From: an uncultured Oscillospiraceae bacterium
GTDB taxonomy: Bacteria > Bacillota > Clostridia > Oscillospirales > Oscillospiraceae
Reading direction: 5' to 3'
DNA length: 47,024 bases
Assembly (NCBI GenBank): GCA_934561515.1
Contig: CAKTGM010000013.1
Coordinates: forward strand, 1 to 47,024
The notes under the pieces are model-generated. The model did no database searches. It was given only the letters and a program-made list of their open reading frames with translations, and was not told the DNA's origin. Below are positions 7,817 through 17,500 of this stretch, in pieces; within the stretch, counting starts at the first letter, position 1, and every line of letters starts with the position of its first letter. The translations under genes were made by a program, and so were the position numbers.

Positions 7817-7884
7817 GTAGCCTAGCATCGTATAGATCATCGGAGGGCGGCAACGTCCCTTTCAAAAATAAGGAGGAAAACGAT

Positions 7885-8937
7885 ATGCGTATCGTTGTTT
7901 TAGCAGGCGGACTGAGCATGGAGCGTAATGTTTCGCTCTCGAGCGGCAACAAGATCTGCCGCGCGCTGCGTTCCCGCGGCCATCAGGCCGTTCTGGTCGA
8001 TATGTTCATGGGCCTTGAGGACTATGACGGCAGGCTCGACGACATTTTTGACGTGCCGGACGGCTTCTGCGGCGAGTATTCCGTCGCCGAGGCGGAGCCG
8101 GATCTTGCCGCCGTGCGTGCAGGCCGCAAGGATCAGAGCCGCAGTATGTTCGGCCCCGGCGTGCTTGATGTCTGCGCCAGGGCAGACATTGTATTCCTTG
8201 CCCTGCACGGCACCTGCGGCGAGGATGGCCGCGTGCAGGCGACCTTTGACCTGCTCGGCATCCCCTACACCGGCGCGGGCTATCTTTCGAGCGCCATCGC
8301 GATGGACAAGGACCTCACCAAGCGTCTGGTGTCGGAATATGTCATCACCCCGCAGTGGCGCACGGTGCGCTATACGGCCGATGAGATCGGCAAGCTCGTT
8401 TCCGAAACGAAGCTCCCCTGCGTCGTCAAGCCGGTTGCCAACGGCTCGTCCGTCGGCGTTTCCATCGCGCACACGGGCACAGAGCTGAAGGCGGCGCTCG
8501 AAGCGTGCCTGCAATTCGGCGCGCAGGTCGTGCTCGAGCAGTACATCTCCGGCCGCGAGATCCAGGTCGGCATCATCGCGGGCAAGGCGCTGCCGTCCAT
8601 CGAGATCATCCCGAAGACGGGCTTTTATGACTATGCCAACAAATATCAGGCGGGCGCGGCGGAGGAGATCTGCCCCTCTCCCATCCCCGAGGATTGGGAA
8701 ATGCGCGTGCGCACCGCGACCGAGACGGTCTACCGCCTGATCGGTCTGAGCGTGTATTCCCGCGCGGACTTCATCGTCACGCCAGACGGCACGCCCTACT
8801 TCCTTGAGATCAACACGCTTCCCGGCATGACGAAGACGAGCCTTCTCCCGCAGGAGGCGGCGGCGATCGGCATCGGCTATGAGGAGCTGTGCGAGAAGAT
8901 CGTGGAAGAGTCGCTGAAGCAGAAGAGAGGACTGTAA
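7885..8937 (+). CDS. ddl: D-alanine--D-alanine ligase
   Basis: An ATP-grasp ligase that makes the D-Ala-D-Ala dipeptide for cell-wall precursors. The 350-residue protein shows HGTCGEDGRVQ (about residues 110-120), KPVANGSSVGVS, and the magnesium-binding ending EINTLPGMT. The omega loop reads FYDYANKY; the Tyr at this place is typical of D-Ala-adding enzymes, in contrast to the vancomycin-resistance D-Ala-D-lactate ligases. There is an insertion of about 40 residues after the N-terminal strand compared with short Ddl forms. The start at 7885 has AGGAGG eight bases upstream. murF begins at the very next base after the stop codon, consistent with a cell-wall operon in which the dipeptide is handed to MurF. 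Confidence 0.95.
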   Translation: MRIVVLAGGLSMERNVSLSSGNKICRALRSRGHQAVLVDMFMGLEDYDGRLDDIFDVPDGFCGEYSVAEAEPDLAAVRAGRKDQSRSMFGPGVLDVCARADIVFLALHGTCGEDGRVQATFDLLGIPYTGAGYLSSAIAMDKDLTKRLVSEYVITPQWRTVRYTADEIGKLVSETKLPCVVKPVANGSSVGVSIAHTGTELKAALEACLQFGAQVVLEQYISGREIQVGIIAGKALPSIEIIPKTGFYDYANKYQAGAAEEICPSPIPEDWEMRVRTATETVYRLIGLSVYSRADFIVTPDGTPYFLEINTLPGMTKTSLLPQEAAAIGIGYEELCEKIVEESLKQKRGL

Positions 8938-10287
8938 ATGGAGGCCATCACGGTAAAAGAGCTGCTCGCGGCGACCGGCGGCGAGCTTTTGCAGGGCGAT
9001 GCGGCGGAAAAGATCCTCGGTGTAAACACCGACAGCCGCACCGTCAAGGCGGGCGAGGTGTTCCTACCGCTTACAGGCGAGCGCTTCGACGGGCATGATT
9101 ACATCGAAAAGGCGCTCTCCGCGGGCGCGGAGGGCTGCCTCTGCTCGCGTGTGCCCGAAGCGCTGCGGCCCGGGAAATTTTACGTCAAAGTACCCGACAC
9201 GCTGCTTGCGCTCAAGGACATTGCCGCGTGGTATCGCTCTCGGTTTCAAATTCCCTTTGTGCAGGTGACGGGCAGCGTCGGCAAGACGACGACGAAGGAA
9301 ATGATCGCCTCGGTGCTGGGCGTGAAGTTCAACACGCTCAAGACCGCCGCAAACTTCAACAACGAGATCGGCACGCCGCAGACGCTGCTGGGGCTTTCCT
9401 CCGAGCATCGATCGGCGGTCATCGAAACGGGCATGGACCGCGCCGGGCAGATCCGCTACCTCGGCGAGATGGTGAAGCCCGACATCGCCGTCATCACGAA
9501 CGTCGGCGATATGCACATTGAATATCTTGGCTCGCGCGAGAATATTCTGAAGGCCAAGTGCGAGATCTTCGAAAACCTCAAAAAGGACGGTCTCGCCGTC
9601 TTAAACGGCGACGACGATCTCTTGAATACTGTCGCGCTGCCGCAGAAAACGCTGCGCTGCGGCCTGTCTGCGCGCTGCAATGTCCGCGTGAGCGAGGTCG
9701 AAGACCTCGGTATCGACGGCATCCGCTGCACCGTGACGACGGAGAAGGGGCGCTACGCGCTCGCGATCCCCGCGCCGGGCAGGCACATGGTCTATTGCGC
9801 GGCGATGGCCGCGGCCATCGGCGAGTATCTTGGCGAAACAAAGGAAGAGATCGAGCGCGGCGCTGCATCCTACGAGCCGGCGGGTTCGCGCATGCACGTC
9901 ATCGCGCTTTCCGAAAATCGCCGCCTGCTTGACGACTGCTACAACGCAGGGCCGCAGTCGATGGCGTCGTCGCTGCGCGTTCTGGCGGCGGGCAGCGGCA
10001 AAAAGGCCGCCGTCATCGGTGACATGGCCGAGCTTGGCGACCTCACCGAGAGCGCACACCGCGAGATCGGCGCTCTCACGAAGGAACTGGGCATCGACAC
10101 TGTGATCGCAATCGGTGCACGGGCAAAATACTTTACAGAAGGGAACGGCTCTGCACAGTGGTTTCAGAGCGTGGAGGAGGCGATGGACGCCATCAAGGCG
10201 GCGTTCACGGCGGATACGGCGATGCTCGTCAAGGCCTCGCACTCCATGCACTTTGAGACCATCGTGGAAGAGCTGACCGCCGTATGA
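8938..10287 (+). CDS. murF: UDP-N-acetylmuramoyl-tripeptide--D-alanyl-D-alanine ligase
   Basis: Adds D-Ala-D-Ala to UDP-MurNAc-tripeptide, the last cytoplasmic step of stem-peptide assembly. The 449-residue protein has the MurF-type N-terminal domain with TDSRTVKAGEVFLPLTG (about residues 31-47), the P-loop TGSVGKTTTKEM (111-122), the central TAANFNNEIGTPQTLL, and the C-terminal DDCYNAGPQSMASSLRVL. The start codon follows the ddl stop directly and GAGAGG lies seven bases upstream. Its stop overlaps the ABC-F start as ATGA. The motif set separates it from MurE and MurC. Confidence 0.96.
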   Translation: MEAITVKELLAATGGELLQGDAAEKILGVNTDSRTVKAGEVFLPLTGERFDGHDYIEKALSAGAEGCLCSRVPEALRPGKFYVKVPDTLLALKDIAAWYRSRFQIPFVQVTGSVGKTTTKEMIASVLGVKFNTLKTAANFNNEIGTPQTLLGLSSEHRSAVIETGMDRAGQIRYLGEMVKPDIAVITNVGDMHIEYLGSRENILKAKCEIFENLKKDGLAVLNGDDDLLNTVALPQKTLRCGLSARCNVRVSEVEDLGIDGIRCTVTTEKGRYALAIPAPGRHMVYCAAMAAAIGEYLGETKEEIERGAASYEPAGSRMHVIALSENRRLLDDCYNAGPQSMASSLRVLAAGSGKKAAVIGDMAELGDLTESAHREIGALTKELGIDTVIAIGARAKYFTEGNGSAQWFQSVEEAMDAIKAAFTADTAMLVKASHSMHFETIVEELTAV

Positions 10288-12185
10288 TCGACATCAGCGT
10301 ATCGGGACTTGTGAAGTCCTTTGATCTCGAAAAGAAAATATTGGACGGCATCACCTTTCAGGTCGATACCGGCGAGCGCGTGGGCCTGCTCGGTAAAAAC
10401 GGCGCGGGCAAGACGACGCTTTTCCGCATCCTGACGGGGGAGATCGACTATGACGCGGGCGAGGTGAGCATCGCCTCGGGCCGCAGGCTCGGCCTCATTT
10501 CGCAGATCCCCGTGTATCCCGAGGGCTACACGGTCGAGGATGTGCTCAAGAGCGCCTTTTCGCGGATGCAGCGGATGGAGGACGAGATGAACGCCCTCTC
10601 CGAGAAAATGGCGAACGGCGACGAAAGCGAGGAAACGCTGCGCCGCTACGGCGAGCTTTCTGCAAAGTTCGAGGGCCTTGGCGGGTACGACACGGAAACG
10701 CCCATCAACAAGGTCGCAAACGGCCTGTCCATCCCGCCGGAGATGCGCGAGCGCCTGTTCGACACGCTCTCGGGCGGCGAAAAGACGCGCGTGAACCTCG
10801 GCCGCCTCATTCTGGAGGACACGGACATTCTGCTGCTCGACGAGCCGACGAACCACTTAGACCTGCACGCCATCGAGTGGCTGGAGCAGTACCTTTCCAC
10901 CTTCAAGGGCACGGTCGTCGCCATTTCGCATGACCGCTACTTTCTGGACCGCACCATCACCCGCGTCATCGAGGTGCTGGACGGCAAGGCGGAGTTCTAC
11001 AGCGGCAACTACAGCTTCTACGCGGTGGAAAAGGAGCGGCGCTACCTCGAAAAAATGCGCCAATACGAAAAGGAACAGGCCAAGATCGCCCAGCTCGAAA
11101 AGAGCGCCGAGCAGCTGCGTATGTTCGCCTTCAAGGGCATGGACAAGACCTACCGCCGCGCGCTGTCGATGGAAAAGCGCATCGAGCGGATGCGCACGAC
11201 GGACAAGCCGACGAAGGAGCGGGCGCTGAACGTACAGTTCAAGTCGCAGGAATTCTACGGCGACGAGGTCTTCGCGCTCAAAAAGCTCAAAAAGAGCTTT
11301 GACGGCCGCGTACTCTTCCACGATGTCGATTTGCAGGCACGCGGCGGCGAGCGCATCGCGCTCATCGGCGACAACGGCACGGGCAAGTCGACGCTCATCA
11401 AGATGCTGATGGAAGAAGAGTATCCCGACGAGGGCAAGATCAAGTTCGGCCCCTCGGTCAAAACGGCGTATCTGCCGCAGATCGTCACCTTCGATGTGCC
11501 GGAGCGGAATTTAGTCGACACGATGCTCTACTCCAAGCGGAACATCACGCCGCAGACGGCGCGCGACCGTCTGGCTGCGTTCCACTTTACAGGCGAGGAT
11601 GTCTTCAAGAGCGTGAGCGTCCTCTCTGGCGGCGAGCTGAGCCGGTTGAAGCTCTGCATCCTCATGGACGAGGAAGTGAACCTTCTCATCCTCGACGAGC
11701 CGACAAACCACCTCGATATCGCGTCGCGCGAGTGGATCGAGGAAGCGGTGGAAAGCTACGACGGGACGCTTCTCTTCGTCAGCCACGACCGCTACTTTAT
11801 CAACCGCTTCGCAACGCGCGTGTGGGAACTTGAGGGTGGCGTCATCACGGACTATCCGATGGGCTTTGCCCGCTACCGGCAGGTCAAGACGCTGGAGGCG
11901 CAGAACAAGATCGACCACACGCCAAAGACTGTAAAGGAAAAGACCATTACAGAAAAACCGAAGCCGAATCGCTCCGCGCAGCAGGCACGGCGCCAGCTCA
12001 CCATCTGCGAAAAGGAAATTTCGGCGCAGGAGGCGGCCATCGCGGAGATCGAGCAGCGGCTCGAGGAGGCCGGCGGCGACTATGAGCGCTACAGCGAAAT
12101 TTACAAGGAGAAGGAAGCGGCCGAGGAGACGCTCGGCGCGCTGATGGAAAAGTGGGAGAGCCTCGCCGAGCAGGCGGGCGAATGA
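10284..12185 (+). CDS. ABC-F family ATPase (translation factor type)
   Basis: The 633-residue soluble protein carries two ABC modules. The first has Walker A GLLGKNGAGKTTLF near residue 36, signature LSGGEKTRVNLGRLIL and LLLDEPTNHLDLHAIEWLEQYL. The second has GDNGTGKSTLI, LSGGELSRLKLCILM and LILDEPTNHLDIASREWIE. A charged interdomain linker follows the first module, and the last 70 residues look like a coiled coil. There is no membrane segment, and the layout is that of ABC-F proteins, which bind the ribosomal E site to rescue or regulate translation; some protect against antibiotics. It resembles the YdiF/Uup group, but subfamily and any resistance role cannot be assigned. It overlaps murF by four bases and is 10 bp ahead of the YdcF-like gene. 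Confidence 0.9.
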   Translation: MIDISVSGLVKSFDLEKKILDGITFQVDTGERVGLLGKNGAGKTTLFRILTGEIDYDAGEVSIASGRRLGLISQIPVYPEGYTVEDVLKSAFSRMQRMEDEMNALSEKMANGDESEETLRRYGELSAKFEGLGGYDTETPINKVANGLSIPPEMRERLFDTLSGGEKTRVNLGRLILEDTDILLLDEPTNHLDLHAIEWLEQYLSTFKGTVVAISHDRYFLDRTITRVIEVLDGKAEFYSGNYSFYAVEKERRYLEKMRQYEKEQAKIAQLEKSAEQLRMFAFKGMDKTYRRALSMEKRIERMRTTDKPTKERALNVQFKSQEFYGDEVFALKKLKKSFDGRVLFHDVDLQARGGERIALIGDNGTGKSTLIKMLMEEEYPDEGKIKFGPSVKTAYLPQIVTFDVPERNLVDTMLYSKRNITPQTARDRLAAFHFTGEDVFKSVSVLSGGELSRLKLCILMDEEVNLLILDEPTNHLDIASREWIEEAVESYDGTLLFVSHDRYFINRFATRVWELEGGVITDYPMGFARYRQVKTLEAQNKIDHTPKTVKEKTITEKPKPNRSAQQARRQLTICEKEISAQEAAIAEIEQRLEEAGGDYERYSEIYKEKEAAEETLGALMEKWESLAEQAGE

Positions 12186-12195
12186 GGAACACGCC

Positions 12196-12954
12196 ATGAA
12201 GAAACAAAAGAGACTGTGGACGGCGGCAGCGGTCTGCGCCGTGCTCGGCGCGACTTGCCGGGCCGTGCCCGGCATCCGCTTTGCGGGGCTGCTTTTCTGG
12301 TGCGTGACGGCGCTTCTGATCGTCTTCGCGCTGCTTGCGCAGTATTCTGAGCGCGCGTGGGCAAAGTGGAGCCGGCGCGTTCTGCTCGTGCTCGTATGCC
12401 TCGGCCTTGCGGCGTTCGTGTATCTTGAATCTCTTGTCATCCGCGGCGCGCATACGGATGATCGTGCAGAGGACGCGCAGTGCGTCATCATTTTAGGCGC
12501 GGGTGTGAACGGCACGGAGCCGTCGCTGATGCTTTCGTCAAGACTGCGCGCGGCGCTCGATTTTGTTGCCGACAAGCCGGATATCCCCGTCATCTGCTCG
12601 GGCGGTCAGGGACCGGGGGAGGATATTTCCGAAGCCGACTGCATGGCCGACTGGCTCATCGCCCACGGCGTGGACGAAGGCCGCATTTACCGCGAGGACA
12701 AGTCCACCAGCACGCGGGAGAATTTTGACTTCAGCTACGCGATCATGGCGGAAAACGGCCTTGATACAACGGGGACGTTTGCCTATGTGACAAATGACTA
12801 TCATATCTATCGCGCCGGGCGCATCGCCGGGACGGATGCTGCCTGCGGCGTGGCGGCGACGCTGCCGCGCAGCGCGTATTACGATGCTTTGCAGCTCAAC
12901 TACTATGTGCGGGAGGCCTTTGCCACCGGTTGGCTCCTGCTGAGAGGAAAGTGA
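12196..12954 (+). CDS. YdcF/SanA-like DUF218 membrane protein
   Basis: A 252-residue protein with three N-terminal hydrophobic helices (about residues 8-24, 28-48 and 60-80), then an extracellular-facing DUF218 domain. That domain begins AQCVIILGAGVNGTEPSLML and carries ICSGGQGPGEDISEADCMADWL, the conserved STSTRENF segment and YVTNDYHIYRA. Family members (YdcF, SanA, ElyC) are linked to envelope integrity, but their biochemical activity is unsettled. Its place in an operon with ddl, murF and a flavodoxin is compatible with a wall role, by inference only. GAGG lies eight bases upstream of the start. Confidence 0.85.
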   Translation: MKKQKRLWTAAAVCAVLGATCRAVPGIRFAGLLFWCVTALLIVFALLAQYSERAWAKWSRRVLLVLVCLGLAAFVYLESLVIRGAHTDDRAEDAQCVIILGAGVNGTEPSLMLSSRLRAALDFVADKPDIPVICSGGQGPGEDISEADCMADWLIAHGVDEGRIYREDKSTSTRENFDFSYAIMAENGLDTTGTFAYVTNDYHIYRAGRIAGTDAACGVAATLPRSAYYDALQLNYYVREAFATGWLLLRGK

Positions 12955-12956
12955 GT

Positions 12957-13454
12957 ATGAACGACAACATTTTATGCCTTTACTATTCCCGCACGGGAAA
13001 CACGAAAAAAGCCATGGAGGAGATCGCCGAAGCGCTGGAGTGCGAGTGCCTTGAAATCAACGACAAGGTCGAGCGCAGCGGCACGCTGGGCTATCTTCGC
13101 TGCTGCTTTGATGCGATGCACAAGCGCACGAGCGCCGTTTCGCGCCCTAAGTGCAAAAAGCCGCTTTCGGACTACAAGCTCGTCATTCTGGGAACGCCCG
13201 TGTGGGCGGGCCGCTGCTCGAGCGTGATCCGCGGCTTCTTGAAGCGCCGCGGCTATGAGATCCAGAACGCGGCCTACGTCATCACGCACAAGAGCGAGCA
13301 GGACTATAAGGACGTCTTCCGCCAGATGGACCTCTACTTGCAGACGCCGCACGTGGCGGAGGTCTCGCTCTGTCCCGAGTCGGCGGGCTATCACTTCTGG
13401 CGCGATCAGTTCATCAAGAGCTGCGCGGACTTCATGGCGGAGGATAAGAACTGA
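12957..13454 (+). CDS. Flavodoxin-family FMN protein
   Basis: A 165-residue predicted FMN-binding redox protein. The phosphate-binding loop YYSRTGNTKKAMEEIA is at residues 8-23, and the second flavin-contact region reads VILGTPVWAGRCSSVIRGFL (about 66-85). This pattern matches the flavodoxin / NADPH-quinone-reductase-like group seen in many Clostridia. It lacks any iron-sulfur motif. The start at 12957 has GAGAGG nine bases upstream; the stop overlaps the prfA start (TGATG). Its redox partner is not evident. Confidence 0.85.
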   Translation: MNDNILCLYYSRTGNTKKAMEEIAEALECECLEINDKVERSGTLGYLRCCFDAMHKRTSAVSRPKCKKPLSDYKLVILGTPVWAGRCSSVIRGFLKRRGYEIQNAAYVITHKSEQDYKDVFRQMDLYLQTPHVAEVSLCPESAGYHFWRDQFIKSCADFMAEDKN

Positions 13455-14524
13455 TGTGGGAGAAGCTGAAACAGCTTGCGCGCCGCTACGATGAGGTCGG
13501 GGAGCTGCTGGAAGTGCCCGAGATCTACGCAGACCCCAAAAAGCTGCGCGCGCTCACGCGCGAGCAGAAGGAGCTTGAGGCCGTGGTCACAGCGTACCGC
13601 GCGTACTTAAAGTGCGAGGATGACATTGCCCAGGCCCTCGAGCTGACGGGCGACCCCGAGCTCAAGGACATGGCGCAGGAGGAGCTTTCCGCGGCGAAAG
13701 CGGAAAAGGAACGGCTCTTTGAAGAGCTGCGCGTCCTGCTGCTGCCGCGCGACCCAAACGACGACAAGAACGTTATCGTCGAGATCCGCGGCGGCGTGGG
13801 CGGGGAGGAGAGCGCGCTCTTTGCCGCCGACCTCTACCGCATGTACGCGATGTACGCGGAAAAGCGCGGCTATCGCGTGGAGCTTTTGAACTACAACGAC
13901 ACAGAGCTGGGCGGTGTAAAGGAAGCTGACTTTATCGTCAGCGGCGACGGGGCGTACTCGAGATTCAAGTTTGAATCCGGCGTCCACCGCGTCCAGCGCG
14001 TTCCGGAAACCGAGTCCGGCGGGCGCGTGCATACCTCGACCGCGACGGTCGCGGTGCTGCCGGAGATGGAGGAGGTCGACGTTGACCTTCGTCCCGAGGA
14101 TATTGAAATGCAGGTCTATCGCGCGTCCGGCGCGGGCGGCCAGCACGTCAATAAGACGAGCTCTGCCGTGCGCCTCATCCATAAGCCGACGGGCATCGTC
14201 GTTTCCTGTCAGGAAGAGCGCTCCCAGCTCCAGAACCGCGCCAAGTGCATGGCGATGCTCGCAAGCAAGCTCTACGAAGCCGAGCGCGAGCGCGTGGAGG
14301 GCGCGATCACGAGCGAGCGCCGCGCGCAGGTCGGCAGCGGGATGCGCAACGAGCGCATCCGCACCTACAACTTCCCGCAGAACCGCGTGACCGACCACCG
14401 GCTGACGGGCGAAAATAAGAATTTCAACATCAGCGCCGTGATGAACGGCGACCTCGACCCCATCATCGACGCGCTGACGATGCAGGAGCAGGCGGAAAAG
14501 CTGCGCGAGAGCAGCGAAGCTTAA
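13454..14524 (+). CDS. prfA: Peptide chain release factor 1
   Basis: RF1 recognises UAA and UAG and triggers peptide release. The 356-residue protein has the catalytic GGQ at residues 228-230 in SGAGGQHVNKTSSAVRLIH. The codon-reading loop is RVPETESGGRVHTSTATVAVLPE, that is the P-x-T form of RF1 and not the SPF of RF2. The gene overlaps the flavodoxin stop by one base, so it is probably translationally coupled. The Sua5 part of the following fusion gene starts 16 bp downstream, which echoes the common prfA-prmC-sua5 order, but no prmC methyltransferase lies between them here. Confidence 0.97.
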   Translation: MWEKLKQLARRYDEVGELLEVPEIYADPKKLRALTREQKELEAVVTAYRAYLKCEDDIAQALELTGDPELKDMAQEELSAAKAEKERLFEELRVLLLPRDPNDDKNVIVEIRGGVGGEESALFAADLYRMYAMYAEKRGYRVELLNYNDTELGGVKEADFIVSGDGAYSRFKFESGVHRVQRVPETESGGRVHTSTATVAVLPEMEEVDVDLRPEDIEMQVYRASGAGGQHVNKTSSAVRLIHKPTGIVVSCQEERSQLQNRAKCMAMLASKLYEAERERVEGAITSERRAQVGSGMRNERIRTYNFPQNRVTDHRLTGENKNFNISAVMNGDLDPIIDALTMQEQAEKLRESSEA

Positions 14525-14540
14525 GAAAGAAGAGAGAGCA

Positions 14541-17500
14541 TTGGAAACAAAATGGTTTGACCTCCGCACCGCGGAGGACGCGGAGCGCATCGCGCAGGCG
14601 GCGGACATCCTGCGCCGCGGGGGGCTTCTGGCCATCCCGACGGAGACGGTGTACGGCCTCGGCGCGAACGGACTTGACGAAAATGCCGTGCTGCATATTT
14701 TCGAGGCCAAGGGCCGCCCGCAGGATAATCCCCTCATCCTGCACATTCCCGACGCAATCTGGCTCACGCGCTACTGCGAGGATGTGCCGGAGGCGGCCTA
14801 CCGGCTCGCCGAGCGCTTCTGGCCCGGCCCGCTGACGATGATCTTAAAGAAAAAGCCCTGCGTGCCCCTGCGCACGACGGGCGGACTTGAGACTGTCGGC
14901 ATGCGCTGCCCAGACCATGCGGTGACGCGCGCCATCATCGAAAAGGCAGGTGTGCCCGTCGCCGCACCGAGCGCCAACACCTCGGGCCGCCCGAGCTGCA
15001 CAACGGCGGAGCACGTGCGCGAGGATATGTGGGGAAAGATCGACGGCATCGTGGACGGAGGCGCCTGCGAGGTGGGTGTGGAGTCGACGATCATCGACCT
15101 TACGGTCACGCCGCCGCAGCTGCTGCGCCCGGGCGGACTGCCGCTCGAGAGTCTTATTGACGCGCTGGGCGAGGTGACGGTCGACAAGGCCGTGACACAG
15201 AAGATGGGAGAGGGCGAAAAACCGCGCGCCCCCGGCATGAAATACCGCCACTACGCGCCCAAGGCCCCCGTCACGGTCGTCACCGGCGGAGCGAAGGCGA
15301 GCGCGCGCTATCTTCTGACCCACGCATCGAAAAATGCGGGCGTGATCTGCTTTGACGAGTTCGTCCCGCTCTTTGCAGGGCACATCGTCCACCCCCTCGG
15401 CGCGAGCGGCGACAAGCGCGCGCAGGCGCAGCACGTCTTTGACGCGCTGCGGACGTTCGACGAGACAAATGTCAGCGAAATATGGGCGCAGTGCCCGGAC
15501 AGTAAAGGGCTTGGCCTTGCCATTGGAAACCGGCTTAAAAAGGCCGCAGGCTTCCACACGGAGGCCGCCGGCGACGGGAAAACGGTCATCGGCATCACCG
15601 GCTGCACGGGCGCGGGGAAGACGAGCCTGCTCCACGCGCTTGAGCGGGAGGGCGCCTGCATCCTCGACTGTGACAAAATCTACCATGAAATGCTTGGGAG
15701 CGACGAAGGCCTGCGAAAGACGCTGCGCGGAGCCTTCGGCGGCGCGATCTTCCGCGCGGACGGCACGGTGGATGTGCACGCGATGGGGCTCATCGTCTTT
15801 CGCGACAAGGAAAAGCTCTCCGAGCTGGATGCCATCGTCCGCGCGCACGTCCCGCGCGAATGCGCCCGGCGCATGGCGGCGAGCGATAAAAGGCTCATCG
15901 GGCTTGACGCCATCAAGCTCATCGAGTGCGGCCTTGGCGCGATCTGCGATGTGACCGTTGCCGTCACCGCGCCCGAGGAGGTGCGCATCAGGCGCATCAT
16001 GGCGCGCGATGGCATCACGGAGGACTATGCAAGGTCGCGCGTTGCCGCGCAGCAGAGCGCAGAGTATTTCCGCGCGCGCTGCGGCTATGAATTTGTGAAC
16101 GATCTGCCAACGGTCGAAGCATCGGCCGCCGCGGCAGAGGACTTTATCCATACGATCATCAAAAAATTCAAGGAGGAAACGAACATGAGTGAGAAGAACA
16201 AGCTGGCGGAAAAGCTCCTGTACGCGCCCAAGAACGGCTATGACCGTCTGAGCGCGGAGGACGAGAAGGCGATGGAGGCCTACTGCGAGGATTACAAGGA
16301 CTTCCTCAACCACGGCAAGACCGAGCGCCTTTGCGTGGATTACTGCATCGAGCTTGCGGAGAAGAGAGGCTTCAAGGCCTACGAGACAGGCATGAAGCTT
16401 GCCGCCGGCGACAAGGTCTACTTCAACAACCGCGGCAAGGGCATCATGCTTGCCGTCATCGGCAGCGAGGATCTGAGCCACGGCGCAAACATCGGCGCGG
16501 CCCATACCGACGCCCCGCGCCTCGACGTGAAGCCCCGCCCGCTCTATGAAGAGAGCGAGATGGCCTACCTCAAGACCCATCACTACGGCGGTATCCGCAA
16601 GTATCAGTGGGTGACCATCCCCCTCGAGCTGCACGGCGTTGTCGTGCTGGGCGACGGTACGAGCGTTGCCGTGCACATCGGCGGCGAGGAGGGCGACCCG
16701 CAGTTCATCATCAACGATCTTTTGCCGCACCTCGGCCGCGAGCAGGGCAAAAAGCCCCTCAACGAGGCCATCCCGAGCGAGAGCCTGAACGTGCTGCTCG
16801 GCGGCCGTCCCATCGCGGATGAGGACTGCTCCGACCGCTTCAAGCTGGGCGTTTTGCAGTACCTCAACGAGAAGTACGGCATCACGGAGGAGGACTTCAT
16901 CTCCGCCGAGCTCGAGGTCGTGCCCGCCGGTAAGGCGCGCGATATCGGCTTCGACCGCAGCTTCATCGCCTCCTACGGCCACGACGACCGTGTCTGCGCC
17001 TATGCAGAGCTTGCGGGCATTTTCGACGCCGTTTCCCCCAGGAAGACCGCCGTCTGCATCTTCGCCGATAAGGAAGAGATCGGCTCGGAGGGCGTTTCCG
17101 GTATGCTCTCGCAGGCCTTTGAGTGGTTCATGGGCGATATGTGCCGCACGCAGGGCGTGGAGCTTGCCGACTGCTTTGCCCACTCCTTCTGCCTGAGCGC
17201 GGACGTGACGGCGGCCTACGACCCGAACTTTGCCGACGTCTATGACAAGCGCAACTCCTCGTTCTGCAACTACGGCGTGTCGCTATGCAAGTACACCGGC
17301 TCCGGCGGCAAGGGCGGCGCGAGCGACGCCAGCGCCGAGGTCGTCGGCAAGGTGCGCAAGCTTATGAACGACAACGGCGTGTTCTGGCAGATGGCCGAGC
17401 TCGGCAAGACCGACGCCGGCGGCGGCGGCACGGTCGCCAAGTTCATGGCCCAGCGCAACATCGACACGCTCGACGCGGGCGTTCCGGTGCTGTCGATGCA

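Noticed and set aside
7885..8937. ddl as a vancomycin-type D-Ala-D-Lac ligase
   Set aside because: The omega-loop Tyr (FYDYANKY) and the direct coupling to murF indicate an ordinary D-Ala-D-Ala ligase; no vanH or vanX nearby.
10284..12185. ABC-F gene as an antibiotic-resistance determinant
   Set aside because: No sequence feature sets it apart from housekeeping ABC-F proteins, and it sits in a cell-wall/translation operon, not on a mobile element.
14525..14540. Expected prmC methyltransferase between prfA and sua5
   Set aside because: Only 16 bp separate the genes; prmC is not here.
14844..17183. Long antisense frame (779 codons) opposite the Sua5-CoaE-M18 gene
   Set aside because: It mirrors a well-supported gene, has no recognisable domain and arises from the high third-position GC; no ribosome site fits.
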